Positions 18,496 through 26,863 of a DNA stretch of 64,000 nucleotides are shown one piece after another. This DNA is from Pseudomonas sp. H9 (GTDB lineage Bacteria; Pseudomonadota; Gammaproteobacteria; Pseudomonadales; Pseudomonadaceae), in contig NZ_SMOK01000019.1 in the NCBI RefSeq assembly GCF_004353925.1, positions 1 through 64,000 of the forward strand, in the 5' to 3' direction. Within the stretch, counting starts at the first letter, position 1. The number at the start of each line of letters is the position of its first letter. Under the pieces are notes generated by a model. The model saw only the letters and a program-made list of their open reading frames with translations. It was not told the DNA's origin and did no database searches. A program made the position numbers and the translations under genes.

Positions 18496-19704
18496 TTAAC
18501 TGTTAGTTTTGAACGATCCTGGGATAGGGACAATAACTGGAATCTCGGCCTCCACTGGAGACAATTCGGCAAGCGAAGCCGCCCAAATGCTTAATTTTTC
18601 CATACAAGAATGAGCATAACTCAGCGAGTCTAGGGCCGTAACCGCTTCGGCTTTTTCGATAATGTTATGAAAGCGCGCCCGTCGGAGTGAAGGGTCGTCA
18701 AAGTGCTTGCCTGAAGTACGGTCAGCTTTTAATTTGCCTGGGTCAGAAGGCAACGGTAACTTTACGAAAGGCAATGACTCCGCGTTAGGTAGTTTGACGA
18801 TTCCTGTAATGGCATAGAGCGTTGCTCCCGCTGTTGCTAATGGCGCTGCATGAATTATTAAATTCCGGTAACTACCAAGGGTGTCCAGCCAGTTTCCCGG
18901 AGAGGACACTTCTTGAATTTCCACCCCATGTGGGTCAGTTGGAGGATTTTTTCTCCAGTGGCTACATAGAGCGCCAATGCTTGTAATGTTTGCTGAACCT
19001 GTAGGCTTAACATACCAGTAAAATTCGATGAGATAATCTCGGAGAGTGCAAGCATCAATCAGAAAAGTTTGGGCTGCTAGGTAGCAGAGCTCTGTATAGC
19101 CGTCAAGGAACCGTTGACCATCCTTGAAGTCTCCCGACTGTAATTTGGAGTTCAACTGATCCATATACGCTTCTGATAGCTGTCGGACTCGCCACTCACA
19201 GCTCCTGAACTGATGAGAGATACGTGTGGCTATGTCATAAAGTTGGCTATCATTTTTTTTAAAAGCACCATTTGCAATAAAGGACCAATCTCTACCTTGA
19301 TCCCATGTGAGCCAGCCGGAGCCTAAAGACGGTTTGACGCGCCATTCAGGCCGTGCGTGTGCGTGTGGTCCGGTGAAGAAATCGCATCCTACGACCTCTA
19401 ATCCGAGGTTTCTAATGTCTGAAAATAGAGAGGTGTAGTTGTTAATTTCAATGGCTTTCTTTTCGCCAGTCATGTCGCCTGGATAGAGAAAGTTACACGA
19501 CTTGTCATAACTTAGAACCCTGATACCCCCACTGATATGAACTTCGCGTGCCGCTAGCCACTCCATGAGACTCTCCTTAATGATTTCGGTTTGTGTCGCC
19601 AAGCAACCAGCATCACACGATAGACCAAAGTAACACATCAATGCTGCTACATCCGGATACGGTTTTCTACCAATCTCAATTGTGATCGGAGGTGGTGTCA
19701 ACAT
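18496..19704 (-). CDS. Unknown protein with HEPN-like R-x4-H motif
   Basis: A 402-residue protein (if started at Met 19704, with GGAA nine bases upstream; 417 residues from 19749). No full-length family was recognised. The segment YRNLIIHAAPL places Arg280 and His285 in the R-x4-H arrangement of HEPN ribonucleases, preceded by helices such as TFLIDACTLRDYLIEFYWYV. The N-terminal ~200 residues have no obvious motif. Its place among Abi_C and CBASS genes suggests an anti-phage role. That role is an inference. Confidence 0.65.
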   Translation of the reverse strand: MLTPPPITIEIGRKPYPDVAALMCYFGLSCDAGCLATQTEIIKESLMEWLAAREVHISGGIRVLSYDKSCNFLYPGDMTGEKKAIEINNYTSLFSDIRNLGLEVVGCDFFTGPHAHARPEWRVKPSLGSGWLTWDQGRDWSFIANGAFKKNDSQLYDIATRISHQFRSCEWRVRQLSEAYMDQLNSKLQSGDFKDGQRFLDGYTELCYLAAQTFLIDACTLRDYLIEFYWYVKPTGSANITSIGALCSHWRKNPPTDPHGVEIQEVSSPGNWLDTLGSYRNLIIHAAPLATAGATLYAITGIVKLPNAESLPFVKLPLPSDPGKLKADRTSGKHFDDPSLRRARFHNIIEKAEAVTALDSLSYAHSCMEKLSIWAASLAELSPVEAEIPVIVPIPGSFKTNS

Positions 19705-19813
19705 TCCAATTCCATGATGACGATGATCGCACCTGTCCTGCGTGTTCATGTTGGTGTGGAGTCACCGCTTGGTGCTTCTACCGATTTGGGTATACGTCAG
19801 CGAGTACGAGCAC

Positions 19814-19837
19814 AAGCCACCTACGGGTGGCTTTTTT
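19814..19837 (+). terminator. Plus-strand intrinsic terminator or attenuator
   Basis: AAGCCACC (19814-19821), TACG loop, GGTGGCTT (19826-19833) and a T-run form a strong terminator. It reads only on the plus strand. No plus-strand gene ends here, so it either ends a small RNA from the divergent region or attenuates the recombinase transcript. Confidence 0.75.
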
Positions 19838-19870
19838 GTACCTGTATAAGTCAATTGACCACCTTAACGA

Positions 19871-19903
19871 GTACGCCTAAAATCGGTACACCTAAAACGG
19901 TAC
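19871..19903 (+). repeat. Short direct repeats before the recombinase gene
   Basis: GTACGCCTAAAATCG (19871-19885) is followed at once by GTACACCTAAAACG (19886-19899) and a third GTAC. They lie 15-45 bp upstream of the recombinase ATG, where a res or operator site would be expected. Confidence 0.5.
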
Positions 19904-19917
19904 GGAGAGGTCTCACC

Positions 19918-20529
19918 ATGTTTATCCGCGCTTACCTTCGCGCTTCGACAAGTTCACAGGATGCCAGCCGTGCCAAGCAATCGCTGGTTACCTTCGCTGC
20001 TGAGCATGGTCACAAGATCGCTGCCTTTTACATCGAGAATGAATCAGGTAGTAAATTGAACCGCCCCGAACTGTTCCGTCTACTGGATGACAGCCACGAA
20101 GGTGATGTTCTGTTAATTGAAGGTGTGGACCGTCTGTCTCGGCTGACAGCCTCAGATTGGGATATGTTGAAGGTAAGCATCGGTGCTAAGAGGGTAACGG
20201 TCGTGTCCCTCGACCTTTCCACCAGTCATTCGGTACTGAAGCCTCAGCAGGACATGGATGACTTCACTAAGGGGATGATTGCTGCCGTTAACAGCATGCT
20301 GCTTGATATGTTGGCTGTGGTCGCACGTAAGGACTATGAGGATCGTCGCCGTCGTCAGGCAGAAGGCATTGAGAAAGCGAAGACCAGAGAGGTGTACAGG
20401 GGCCGACAGGCCGATCAGGCACTTCATAATCGAATCAAAGAATGTCTCGATGCGGGCAAGAGTATCCGCAAGACTGCCGAAATTGTGGGCTGTGCAGTGT
20501 CTACAGTGCAACGTGTGAAGGCCGCATAA
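19918..20529 (+). CDS. Serine recombinase (resolvase/invertase family)
   Basis: Started at 19918, where GGAGAGG lies at the right distance. The 203-residue product begins MFIRAYLRASTSSQDASRAK, with the catalytic serine in YLRAST. It contains the resolvase signature LLIEGVDRLSRL and ends in an HTH (SIRKTAEIVGCAVSTVQRVK). The size suits a resolvase or invertase rather than a large serine integrase. Target sites are unknown; the adjacent repeats are candidates. It may resolve dimers of the excised element. Confidence 0.9.
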   Translation: MFIRAYLRASTSSQDASRAKQSLVTFAAEHGHKIAAFYIENESGSKLNRPELFRLLDDSHEGDVLLIEGVDRLSRLTASDWDMLKVSIGAKRVTVVSLDLSTSHSVLKPQQDMDDFTKGMIAAVNSMLLDMLAVVARKDYEDRRRRQAEGIEKAKTREVYRGRQADQALHNRIKECLDAGKSIRKTAEIVGCAVSTVQRVKAA

Positions 20530-21003
20530 CAGCTTCGATTAGAGCTTTCGGTAGCGCAGTTAAAGTCACAGGCTATTTCAATCTAGCCTCACAGCGACTC
20601 TTAACAGGGCTTCTGTGGGGGTGATTGTGTCTCCCGCTCATCTTCATCAGGTAGGGATTTCATTTATCTTAGGTGATCCTGATAGCCTGAGTTGGCAAGG
20701 CGGTCAAGCAGAGTCGCTGTATCGCTTGGGATTGTCACCAGCCACACTTCCCGGTTTGGCTTGAAAGCCTGCTGCTGAATCTGGGCGGATTATGGTGGTG
20801 AGCTAGCGTGATGAAATGCCCTGATGAAAGTGTGGTAAGTCGGTCTAGCTGAAGCCTTGAGAGGACGTGACTTGTAACACGATCTTTTGACTTTCATAGC
20901 ATAGAAGCAGCTCGCTCACAGCCACGTCCTCAGTCAACAAGGTCGTCGAATTTTCTGATTGGCTCCTGTACAACATCGCTTTCGATTTGGGTCGGGGGAA
21001 TCC
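20530..21003. other. Intergenic region with a long-range inverted repeat
   Basis: No gene was recognised in these 474 bp. The 9-bp arms GAGGACGTG (20861-20869) and CACGTCCTC (20923-20931) could pair across 53 bases in the leader of the next gene. TTGACT at 20887-20892 lies inside the loop and may be a -35 element. Confidence 0.4.
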
Positions 21004-21903
21004 ATGGCGCGCAATGATGGGTTGGCGGAGTTGGCGGCCCTGTCCGCGAAGGTAAAGGGCGAGCGCCAACGGCTGCTCGACGGGCTGAGAGCTTTCGAGA
21101 AAAAGCTAGTGGTGTCTTCCGATGGCCTCGGGTGGTGTGGCTCTAGCCAGTACGTAACTCTGGAGCAGTGGACTTATGAGCAAAGAGACGATAATTCAGT
21201 CCTCATTGGCTGGTTGTTCTTCGATGGAACAAAGCTGACCGTCAGAACGGAAGACCACATGAGCGGCTGGGACGACCCCATCTGCCGAGACTATGAGATT
21301 GACGAGGCCAATCTCGAGTGGCTGTTGATGTTGAGCACTCCAGAGAAATTGGAATCTCTTGTAGCGAGCATGTTGCGGGGCTTGGAAGAAGAGCGCATCA
21401 CCTTCAGCACCGCGAATGAACGGTTGACAGAGTTTGTTTCAGCAGAGAAGGCAGCGATTGACTCAGACATTCAAGAGCAGTTCCAGCATCAGCCGACCCT
21501 GCTTGAGTCTTGGCAGAAGGCTCAAAAGGCTGTTGAGGTCGATCCAGAGGACTCCATCGCCCGCAGTTGCTCACATGCGGAAACAGCCATGAAAACCTGT
21601 CTCAAGCAACTCGGAGACACAGGATATGAAACCTTGCCCGTGCATACGCTCACTTCTCAGGTTGTGAAGAAGTTGCGTGAAGCTGGAACTCTCGATGAAG
21701 GTGCCCTGAAATCCCTGAATGGAATCGGCCCAATCTTCCACGGAGTCGGAACTCTCAGAAATTCCAGCAGCACCGCCCATGGCAAAAACGACGGTTACAC
21801 TCCACCTGGCCCGGATGTCGCACAGCTCATCAATCATCTGGCGGGAGCTTGCTCAGCGTTTTTACTCAAGCAGACGGAGAAGGTTTTGAAGGAAAAGGAA
21901 TAA
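21004..21903 (+). CDS. Abi_C / HEPN-type putative abortive infection protein
   Basis: Started at 21004, after GGGGGA. The 299-residue product has a C-terminal ~110-residue region resembling the abortive infection C-terminal domain: SIARSCSHAETAMKTCLKQL, then a glycine-rich turn, then LRNSSSTAHGKN. Arg252 and His259 fit the HEPN R-x6-H pattern. The N-terminal ~180 residues have a WCGSSQYVTLEQW segment and a coiled-coil-like stretch. It is a likely stand-alone anti-phage gene of the island; the substrate is unknown. Confidence 0.7.
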   Translation: MARNDGLAELAALSAKVKGERQRLLDGLRAFEKKLVVSSDGLGWCGSSQYVTLEQWTYEQRDDNSVLIGWLFFDGTKLTVRTEDHMSGWDDPICRDYEIDEANLEWLLMLSTPEKLESLVASMLRGLEEERITFSTANERLTEFVSAEKAAIDSDIQEQFQHQPTLLESWQKAQKAVEVDPEDSIARSCSHAETAMKTCLKQLGDTGYETLPVHTLTSQVVKKLREAGTLDEGALKSLNGIGPIFHGVGTLRNSSSTAHGKNDGYTPPGPDVAQLINHLAGACSAFLLKQTEKVLKEKE

Positions 21904-22049
21904 TTCCTTCGCTTAACTTCCGAGTCAGGAGGGAGGATTTTAACTACGAAACTTTCGCGGTTTGAGTCCAATTCCAATTTCGAGACTGAGGGGAAAGGGG
22001 TGAGGCTCATGGGCTACGCTTATGCAAAACATCTCACTGAGCCTTACAC

Positions 22050-22253
22050 ATGGACAAAGCCAGTGCCACCGCCGACACGCTCGAACTACTGCTGCTTAAC
22101 CAGACTGCAATCCGTGCAGCCTTGGAGGAAATCAGTCTATGGATAAGTCAGCGAGGATCAACCAACGTTCACGACAACGTGATGACGGCATTGCAGGCGT
22201 TGGACACCAGCGCCGAGGCCATCGGCTCAGCGATTGAGCGGTTACGGGAATGA
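22050..22253 (+). CDS. Small hypothetical helical protein
   Basis: A 67-residue product beginning MDKASATADTLELLLLNQTA, predicted mostly helical. A weak GAGCC precedes the ATG. An inverted repeat (AGGCTCA with TGAGCCT) lies immediately upstream. It is separated by 146 bp from the Abi_C gene and converges on the CBASS effector gene 22 bp away. Function unknown. Confidence 0.5.
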   Translation: MDKASATADTLELLLLNQTAIRAALEEISLWISQRGSTNVHDNVMTALQALDTSAEAIGSAIERLRE

Positions 22254-22275
22254 GTAGTCGCTGTTGACTTGCCGA

Positions 22276-23049
22276 TTAAATTTTTAATGCTTTCTGAATT
22301 TTGTCCCACTCCTTGGAAAGCGGTGAATTAAGTTTATCAAAAATCTTGGAGGATAAAGTTACTGCTGCGTTAGCCTTGGCCGTTTCATACATTGAAAGTG
22401 ATGCTAAGGTCATCGCATTAAATTCCGCGTCTGCTGGCCGGGACTGGAATAGTGTATAGACATCATCAAACACCTTTTCAGAGCGCATGCGTAACCATTC
22501 AAGCCGAAACCATTTCGCTAAAACCTGCTCGCTGAACACTGCTTGCGATGCAACAAGTACGATCCCTAGATCGTTTCTCTTAAACATTAAACAAACTACC
22601 CATAAAATAGCATAAACAGATATTCTCAAACGCTCTGCTCTTGCCATTTCCAGTGTGATGGATTTAGTGAAATGACTATTTTCCAGTACTTGTGCCGCAA
22701 TTCTTTTCATTGGGTCAACAAGGTTGTTATTGTAGTACCCGTCGGTTTTCTGATGGGTTAAATTTATACCGCAGGAGCTACTGAAGAAATCCTGGCGTCG
22801 TTTGTCCTCTGCTCGCGGTATCAGGTATAGTCGCAACACTAGTCCAATAATGCAGAGTGCAAGAACAGATACGCCGAGGGAAATTGAAATAATAGTATAG
22901 GAGTCAGGATATTTCTCTCGGTCTAATAGCAGTGCGGCAAAGGAGAGAATCGCGCTGACATAAAATAACCGATCTGAGGCTTTGTCGGCTGACTCGACTG
23001 AGTCGTAGTAATTTTTTCGGATTGGATCAAAGCGAGACATTCCTATCAT
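22276..23049 (-). CDS. CBASS effector with four transmembrane helices (S-4TM type)
   Basis: Started at 23049, where ATGA overlaps the stop of the CD-NTase gene; an earlier Met at 23088 is possible. The 257-residue product has hydrophobic segments at ~27-43, 51-77, 142-156 and 159-178, with a soluble loop between the pairs and a helical C-terminus. This fits the SMODS-associated 4TM effector class, which is thought to damage the inner membrane when bound by a cyclic nucleotide. Identification rests on topology and the partner gene. Confidence 0.75.
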   Translation of the reverse strand: MIGMSRFDPIRKNYYDSVESADKASDRLFYVSAILSFAALLLDREKYPDSYTIISISLGVSVLALCIIGLVLRLYLIPRAEDKRRQDFFSSSCGINLTHQKTDGYYNNNLVDPMKRIAAQVLENSHFTKSITLEMARAERLRISVYAILWVVCLMFKRNDLGIVLVASQAVFSEQVLAKWFRLEWLRMRSEKVFDDVYTLFQSRPADAEFNAMTLASLSMYETAKANAAVTLSSKIFDKLNSPLSKEWDKIQKALKI

Positions 23050-23909
23050 CCATAGCTTGGGAAAGAGTTTCCAAAAATTTGTTGCCACACTTCGATAGCG
23101 CCTTTGTGATCGCTGTTTGTTCCATATGTATTATACCAAGCGGTTCGGCTTTTTTCGATTACTTTATCGAATCGCTTGAGTACTTCTTGGCGGTCAGCCC
23201 AAGATAGATAGTCATCTGCATATCCTTTGTCGTACCAGAGCGGCTGCTGAAGCAGCGTACGTGCATCATCGAAAAATTTGTGTACGTGCCATGATGTGTC
23301 GTCTAGATTCCCAGTGAAAACTTTTAAAGCTAGAACTTCAATATGGTAGCTGCGAAGAAAGTCACCATGAAAACGATTCCAGTGCTTGACCATTTTTATG
23401 ATGCGTCTAAAATTTTTTCCGCACTCGGTGGATTTAGCCTCTATTTGTGAGGCGAAGAATTTTGGCCTTGACTCAATCCATGTGTCTGTATTGGAGTCTG
23501 GCACGTTGTAATGCGATATGGTGCCATCTGAATTAGTAGTTCTGCTTACAGGGACAATGTCAACGTTCGGCCATGTTTTATAGTGCAGTGTTACAGCTTG
23601 CCCGTTGCGTCGTGCACCAGTTTTCCATTCAGCTAAGGAGCTGCGAATTGACTGTAATACTTGGGTCGGAGTTTTTCCTTTGACATGTTTTCCATAGTGC
23701 AAAACAACCATTACGTCTAAATCTGCATGGCCTCTTAGTGCGGTGTATTTGGGTATTGAGCCACTGCTGAAGCTTTCGATTATTTCAAATGACTTGCTCA
23801 GTTTGTTAATAATATCGTCCCGGCGGCGATTTGCAGTGTCGCGGTGGTCACCTGCTAAATTTATTTTTTCGTAGAACTGGTCAAATGAAGCAGCAACTGT
23901 GTATGGCAT
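23046..23909 (-). CDS. cGAS/DncV-like nucleotidyltransferase (CD-NTase)
   Basis: A 287-residue SMODS-type nucleotidyltransferase. The signature is SSGSIPKYTALRG with Gly50-Ser51, followed by HADLDVMVV (Asp63, Asp65) and the third acidic residue in WPNVDIVP (Asp117). These are the metal-binding residues of the family, all present. It should make a cyclic di- or oligonucleotide upon phage infection that activates the 4TM protein encoded next to it. No Cap2/Cap3 genes are present, so this is a minimal type I CBASS. The product cannot be predicted from sequence alone. Confidence 0.88.
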   Translation of the reverse strand: MPYTVAASFDQFYEKINLAGDHRDTANRRRDDIINKLSKSFEIIESFSSGSIPKYTALRGHADLDVMVVLHYGKHVKGKTPTQVLQSIRSSLAEWKTGARRNGQAVTLHYKTWPNVDIVPVSRTTNSDGTISHYNVPDSNTDTWIESRPKFFASQIEAKSTECGKNFRRIIKMVKHWNRFHGDFLRSYHIEVLALKVFTGNLDDTSWHVHKFFDDARTLLQQPLWYDKGYADDYLSWADRQEVLKRFDKVIEKSRTAWYNTYGTNSDHKGAIEVWQQIFGNSFPSYG

Positions 23910-24244
23910 TCACGCCTCGATTTTGTTCGGGTCATCAAAAATGTAGTCTCTCGCCGGACACTCGCACAAACCAGAAAATTTTCAACCTATTCCAAAGCGC
24001 TCGCTTGCCATGCGCGATCTGTCTCATCGTCATCTAGGCAGCACAAACTGCATGCACGCTGGCTTCTAAGGAGAAATGCTGTGTAGAAATCGGAAAAGTG
24101 GCAAAAGGGCATCACCTCGAAGATAGCAAACTCAAGCTGCTTTTGGGATTGATTGCCGCACTGTCACAACCCCTGTCACAAGTCGTTGCTCACGCCCTCT
24201 TGGGTTAGGTACGATGAGGCACCCTTACTCCTTGTCGATCTAAG
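23910..24244. other. Right-end intergenic region of the island
   Basis: Apart from the repeats at 24161-24182 no gene or clear promoter was recognised in these 335 bp. The region lies between the CBASS start and the stop codon of the regenerated LysR gene, so it probably carries the CBASS promoter and the right arm of the attachment site. Confidence 0.5.
24161..24182 (+). promoter_or_regulatory. Right pair of putative integrase arm sites
   Basis: CTGTCACAAC (24161-24170) and CTGTCACAAG (24173-24182) have the same 12-bp spacing and orientation as the left pair. They lie ~170 bp from the right core. Their presence at both ends of the island, at matched spacing, suggests arm-type integrase binding. 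Confidence 0.6.
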
Positions 24245-25189
24245 CTACGCAAACGCCATTGTGCGCGACTCACCCATCAACAGCGGTGCGTTGCGCTCGG
24301 TGACATTGCGGATGTAATCCCACAACAGGGTGATCCGCTTGAGTTTCCTCAAGTCTTCCCGGCAGTACATCCAGAACTGCCGGGTAATCTCCACTTCTTC
24401 CGGCAGGATCGCCACCAGGCGAGGGTCTTGTGCGGCCAGAAAACACGGCAGTATCGCCAGCCCACGCCCCTGCTGCGCGGCTACATACTGGGCGATCACG
24501 CTGGTACTGCGCAGGTTGGCACTGGCGGCTGGGATCAGGTTGGCCAAGTACAGCAGCTCTGAGCTGAAGGCCAGGTCGTCGACGTAACTGATGAACTGAT
24601 GGTTGGCCAGGTCGCTGCTGCGCGTGATGGGTTCGTGGCTGTCGAGGTATTCCTGGGTGGCGTACAAGCGCAGGCGGTAGTCGCACAGTTTGCAGCACAC
24701 ATAGGGGCCATGTTCCGGACGCTCAAGGGCAATGACGATGTCAGCTTCGCGCTTGGACAGGCTGATGAAGTGTGGCAGCGGCAGGATGTCTACCGAAATT
24801 GCCGGGTAGGTGTCGACGAAATGGCTCAGTTGTGGTGTGACGAAGAAACTGCCAAAGCCTTCGGTGCAGCCCATGCGCACATGCCCGGAAAGGGCCACAC
24901 CAGAACCGGAAACCTGCTCGCAGGCCATGTGCAGGGTGCTTTCGATCGATTCGGCGTAGCTCAGCAGGCGCTGCCCCTCGGCGGTCAGAACAAAGCCGTT
25001 GGTCCGCGACTTTTCGAACAGCAGGGTGCCCAGCGCAGCCTCCAGCGAGCTGATGCGCCGCGACACTGTGGTGTAGTCCACGCCCAGACGTTTGGCCGCA
25101 CTGCTGGCCTTGCGGGTACGGGCCACTTCGAGAAAGAACTTCAGGTCATCCCAGTTCAAGGAGCCCAGGGAGGTGATGTTTTTTTGCAT
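24245..25189 (-). CDS. LysR regulator beside mmsAB, 3' end supplied by the island
   Basis: A 314-residue LysR-type regulator, started at ATG 25189; a GTG at 25231 would extend it. N-terminal [23 protein letters not shown], then [12 protein letters not shown]. It is divergent from mmsA and probably controls mmsAB. The last ~133 bp (24245-24377) belong to the island copy of the gene end, so the coding frame was restored after integration with a few changed residues (NVTERNAP here, KVTERNMP in the remnant). Confidence 0.9.
   Translation of the reverse strand: MQKNITSLGSLNWDDLKFFLEVARTRKASSAAKRLGVDYTTVSRRISSLEAALGTLLFEKSRTNGFVLTAEGQRLLSYAESIESTLHMACEQVSGSGVALSGHVRMGCTEGFGSFFVTPQLSHFVDTYPAISVDILPLPHFISLSKREADIVIALERPEHGPYVCCKLCDYRLRLYATQEYLDSHEPITRSSDLANHQFISYVDDLAFSSELLYLANLIPAASANLRSTSVIAQYVAAQQGRGLAILPCFLAAQDPRLVAILPEEVEITRQFWMYCREDLRKLKRITLLWDYIRNVTERNAPLLMGESRTMAFA
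24333..24377. repeat. Right attachment site core (attR-like)
   Basis: Identical over 45 bp to 12347-12391, with the same CTTGAG-TTTC-CTCAAG inverted repeat at 24338-24353. It lies within the coding sequence of the LysR gene. Confidence 0.75.
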
Positions 25190-25204
25190 GTTGGTCCGGA
25201 TTTT

Positions 25205-25233
25205 ATGTGCGTTCTTATAGGATCTTTGCACAT
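25205..25233. promoter_or_regulatory. Candidate LysR operator in the mmsA divergent region
   Basis: ATGTGC (25205-25210) and GCACAT (25228-25233) form an inverted repeat with a 17-bp spacer, between the LysR start and mmsA. Its position suits autoregulation and activation of mmsAB. Confidence 0.45.
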
Positions 25234-25326
25234 CTATACTCCAAATCAGCCCCTATACCCAAGCGTCCGTCGCGACTGATTCGGCGGCGTCGATCTCTCC
25301 CTAACAACAATTTCAGGAGAACGCAC

Positions 25327-26853
25327 ATGAACGCATCCCTTACTCCCGATCAGACCAAGGTCGAGCAGGTCAAGCTGCTGATCGACGGCCAGTGGGTCGA
25401 GTCGAAAACCAGCGAATGGCGTGATGTGGTCAATCCGGCCACCCAGCAAGTGCTGGCGCGTGTGCCGTTCGCCACTGCCGAAGAAGTCGATGCCGCCATC
25501 GCCGCCGGTCAACGTGCCTTCAAAACCTGGCGCGATACTCCGATTGGCGCGCGCATGCGCATTATGCTCAAGCTGCAAGCGCTGATCCGTGAGCACTCCA
25601 AGCGCATTGCCGTGGTGCTCAGCGCCGAGCAGGGCAAAACCATTGCTGACGCCGAAGGTGATATTTTCCGCGGCCTGGAAGTGGTTGAGCATGCCTGCAG
25701 CATTGGCAGCCTGCAGATGGGCGAATTTGCCGAGAACGTCGCCGGTGGTGTCGATACCTACACCCTGCGTCAACCGATCGGTGTATGCGCCGGTATCACC
25801 CCGTTCAACTTCCCGGCGATGATCCCGCTGTGGATGTTCCCGATGGCCATCGTGTGCGGTAACACCTTCGTGCTCAAGCCATCCGAGCAGGACCCGCTGT
25901 CGACCATGATGTTGGTGGAACTGGCAATGGAAGCCGGTGTACCCGCTGGCGTGCTGAACGTGGTCCATGGTGGCAAGCAGGTGGTTGATGCCCTGTGCAC
26001 GCACACTGATATCAAAGCTATTTCCTTCGTCGGTTCGACCGAAGTGGGCACCCACGTTTACAACCTTGCCGGCCAGCACGGTAAGCGTGTGCAGTCGATG
26101 ATGGGTGCGAAGAACCACGCTGTGGTGCTGCCGGACGCCAACCGTACGCAAACCCTTAACGCCTTGGTCGGCGCCGGTTTCGGGGCTGCGGGTCAGCGTT
26201 GCATGGCCACCTCGGTGGCGGTGCTGGTGGGCAAGGCACGTGAGTGGCTGCCTGAACTGAAAGAGCTGGCAGCCAACCTCAAGGTCAACGCCGGTAGCGA
26301 ACCGGGCACGGATGTCGGCCCGCTGATTTCCAAGCGTGCCAAGGAGCGCGTACTGGGCCTGATCGAAAGCGGCATCAAGGAAGGCGCCAAGCTTGAACTC
26401 GATGGCCGCGACGTGAGCGTGCCAGGCTACGAGCAAGGCAACTTCGTGGGCCCGACCCTGTTCTCCGGGGTGACCACCGATATGCAGATTTACACCCAGG
26501 AAATTTTCGGCCCGGTGCTGGTGGTGCTGGAAGTCGATACCCTCGATGAGGCGATTGCCCTAGTCAACCGTAATCCCTTCGGTAACGGCACTGGCCTGTT
26601 TACCCAAAGCGGTGCGGCGGCGCGCAAATTCCAGAACGAAATCGATGTTGGCCAGGTCGGTATCAACATCCCGATTCCGGTACCGGTGCCGTTCTTCAGC
26701 TTCACAGGTTCGCGTGGCTCGAAACTGGGTGACCTCGGCCCGTACGGCAAGCAAGTGGTGCAGTTCTACACTCAGACCAAGACCGTCACCAGCCGCTGGT
26801 TTGACGACGACAGCGTCAACGACGGTGTGAACACCACCATCAGCCTGCGCTAA
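25327..26853 (+). CDS. mmsA: Methylmalonate-semialdehyde dehydrogenase (CoA-acylating)
   Basis: Started at 25327 after AGGAGA. The 508-residue enzyme belongs to the aldehyde dehydrogenase family. It has the catalytic cysteine Cys292 in [11 protein letters not shown] and KPSEQDPLS earlier. It converts methylmalonate semialdehyde plus CoA and NAD to propionyl-CoA in valine and thymine breakdown. mmsB follows 10 bp later and the LysR gene is divergent, a standard pseudomonad arrangement. Confidence 0.95.
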   Translation: MNASLTPDQTKVEQVKLLIDGQWVESKTSEWRDVVNPATQQVLARVPFATAEEVDAAIAAGQRAFKTWRDTPIGARMRIMLKLQALIREHSKRIAVVLSAEQGKTIADAEGDIFRGLEVVEHACSIGSLQMGEFAENVAGGVDTYTLRQPIGVCAGITPFNFPAMIPLWMFPMAIVCGNTFVLKPSEQDPLSTMMLVELAMEAGVPAGVLNVVHGGKQVVDALCTHTDIKAISFVGSTEVGTHVYNLAGQHGKRVQSMMGAKNHAVVLPDANRTQTLNALVGAGFGAAGQRCMATSVAVLVGKAREWLPELKELAANLKVNAGSEPGTDVGPLISKRAKERVLGLIESGIKEGAKLELDGRDVSVPGYEQGNFVGPTLFSGVTTDMQIYTQEIFGPVLVVLEVDTLDEAIALVNRNPFGNGTGLFTQSGAAARKFQNEIDVGQVGINIPIPVPVPFFSFTGSRGSKLGDLGPYGKQVVQFYTQTKTVTSRWFDDDSVNDGVNTTISLR

Positions 26854-26863
26854 GGAGTTCAAC

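Larger units (their letters stand above)
12347..24377. mobile_element. Integrative island carrying defence genes, inserted in a LysR gene
   Basis: The borders are two copies of the LysR 3' end, identical over 45 bp (12347-12391 and 24333-24377), a spacing of 11,986 bp. A tyrosine integrase lies just inside the left border. The interior is more AT-rich than its surroundings in many places, and none of the REP elements common elsewhere in the window occurs in it. Contents run from integrase, small ORFs and an HTH protein to recombinase, Abi_C and CBASS genes. No relaxase, primase or capsid gene is recognised, so the class of element is open. Confidence 0.88.

Noticed and set aside
12347..24377. 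Island as a conjugative element or complete prophage
   Set aside because: No relaxase, type IV secretion, capsid, terminase or tail gene is recognisable in about 12 kb.
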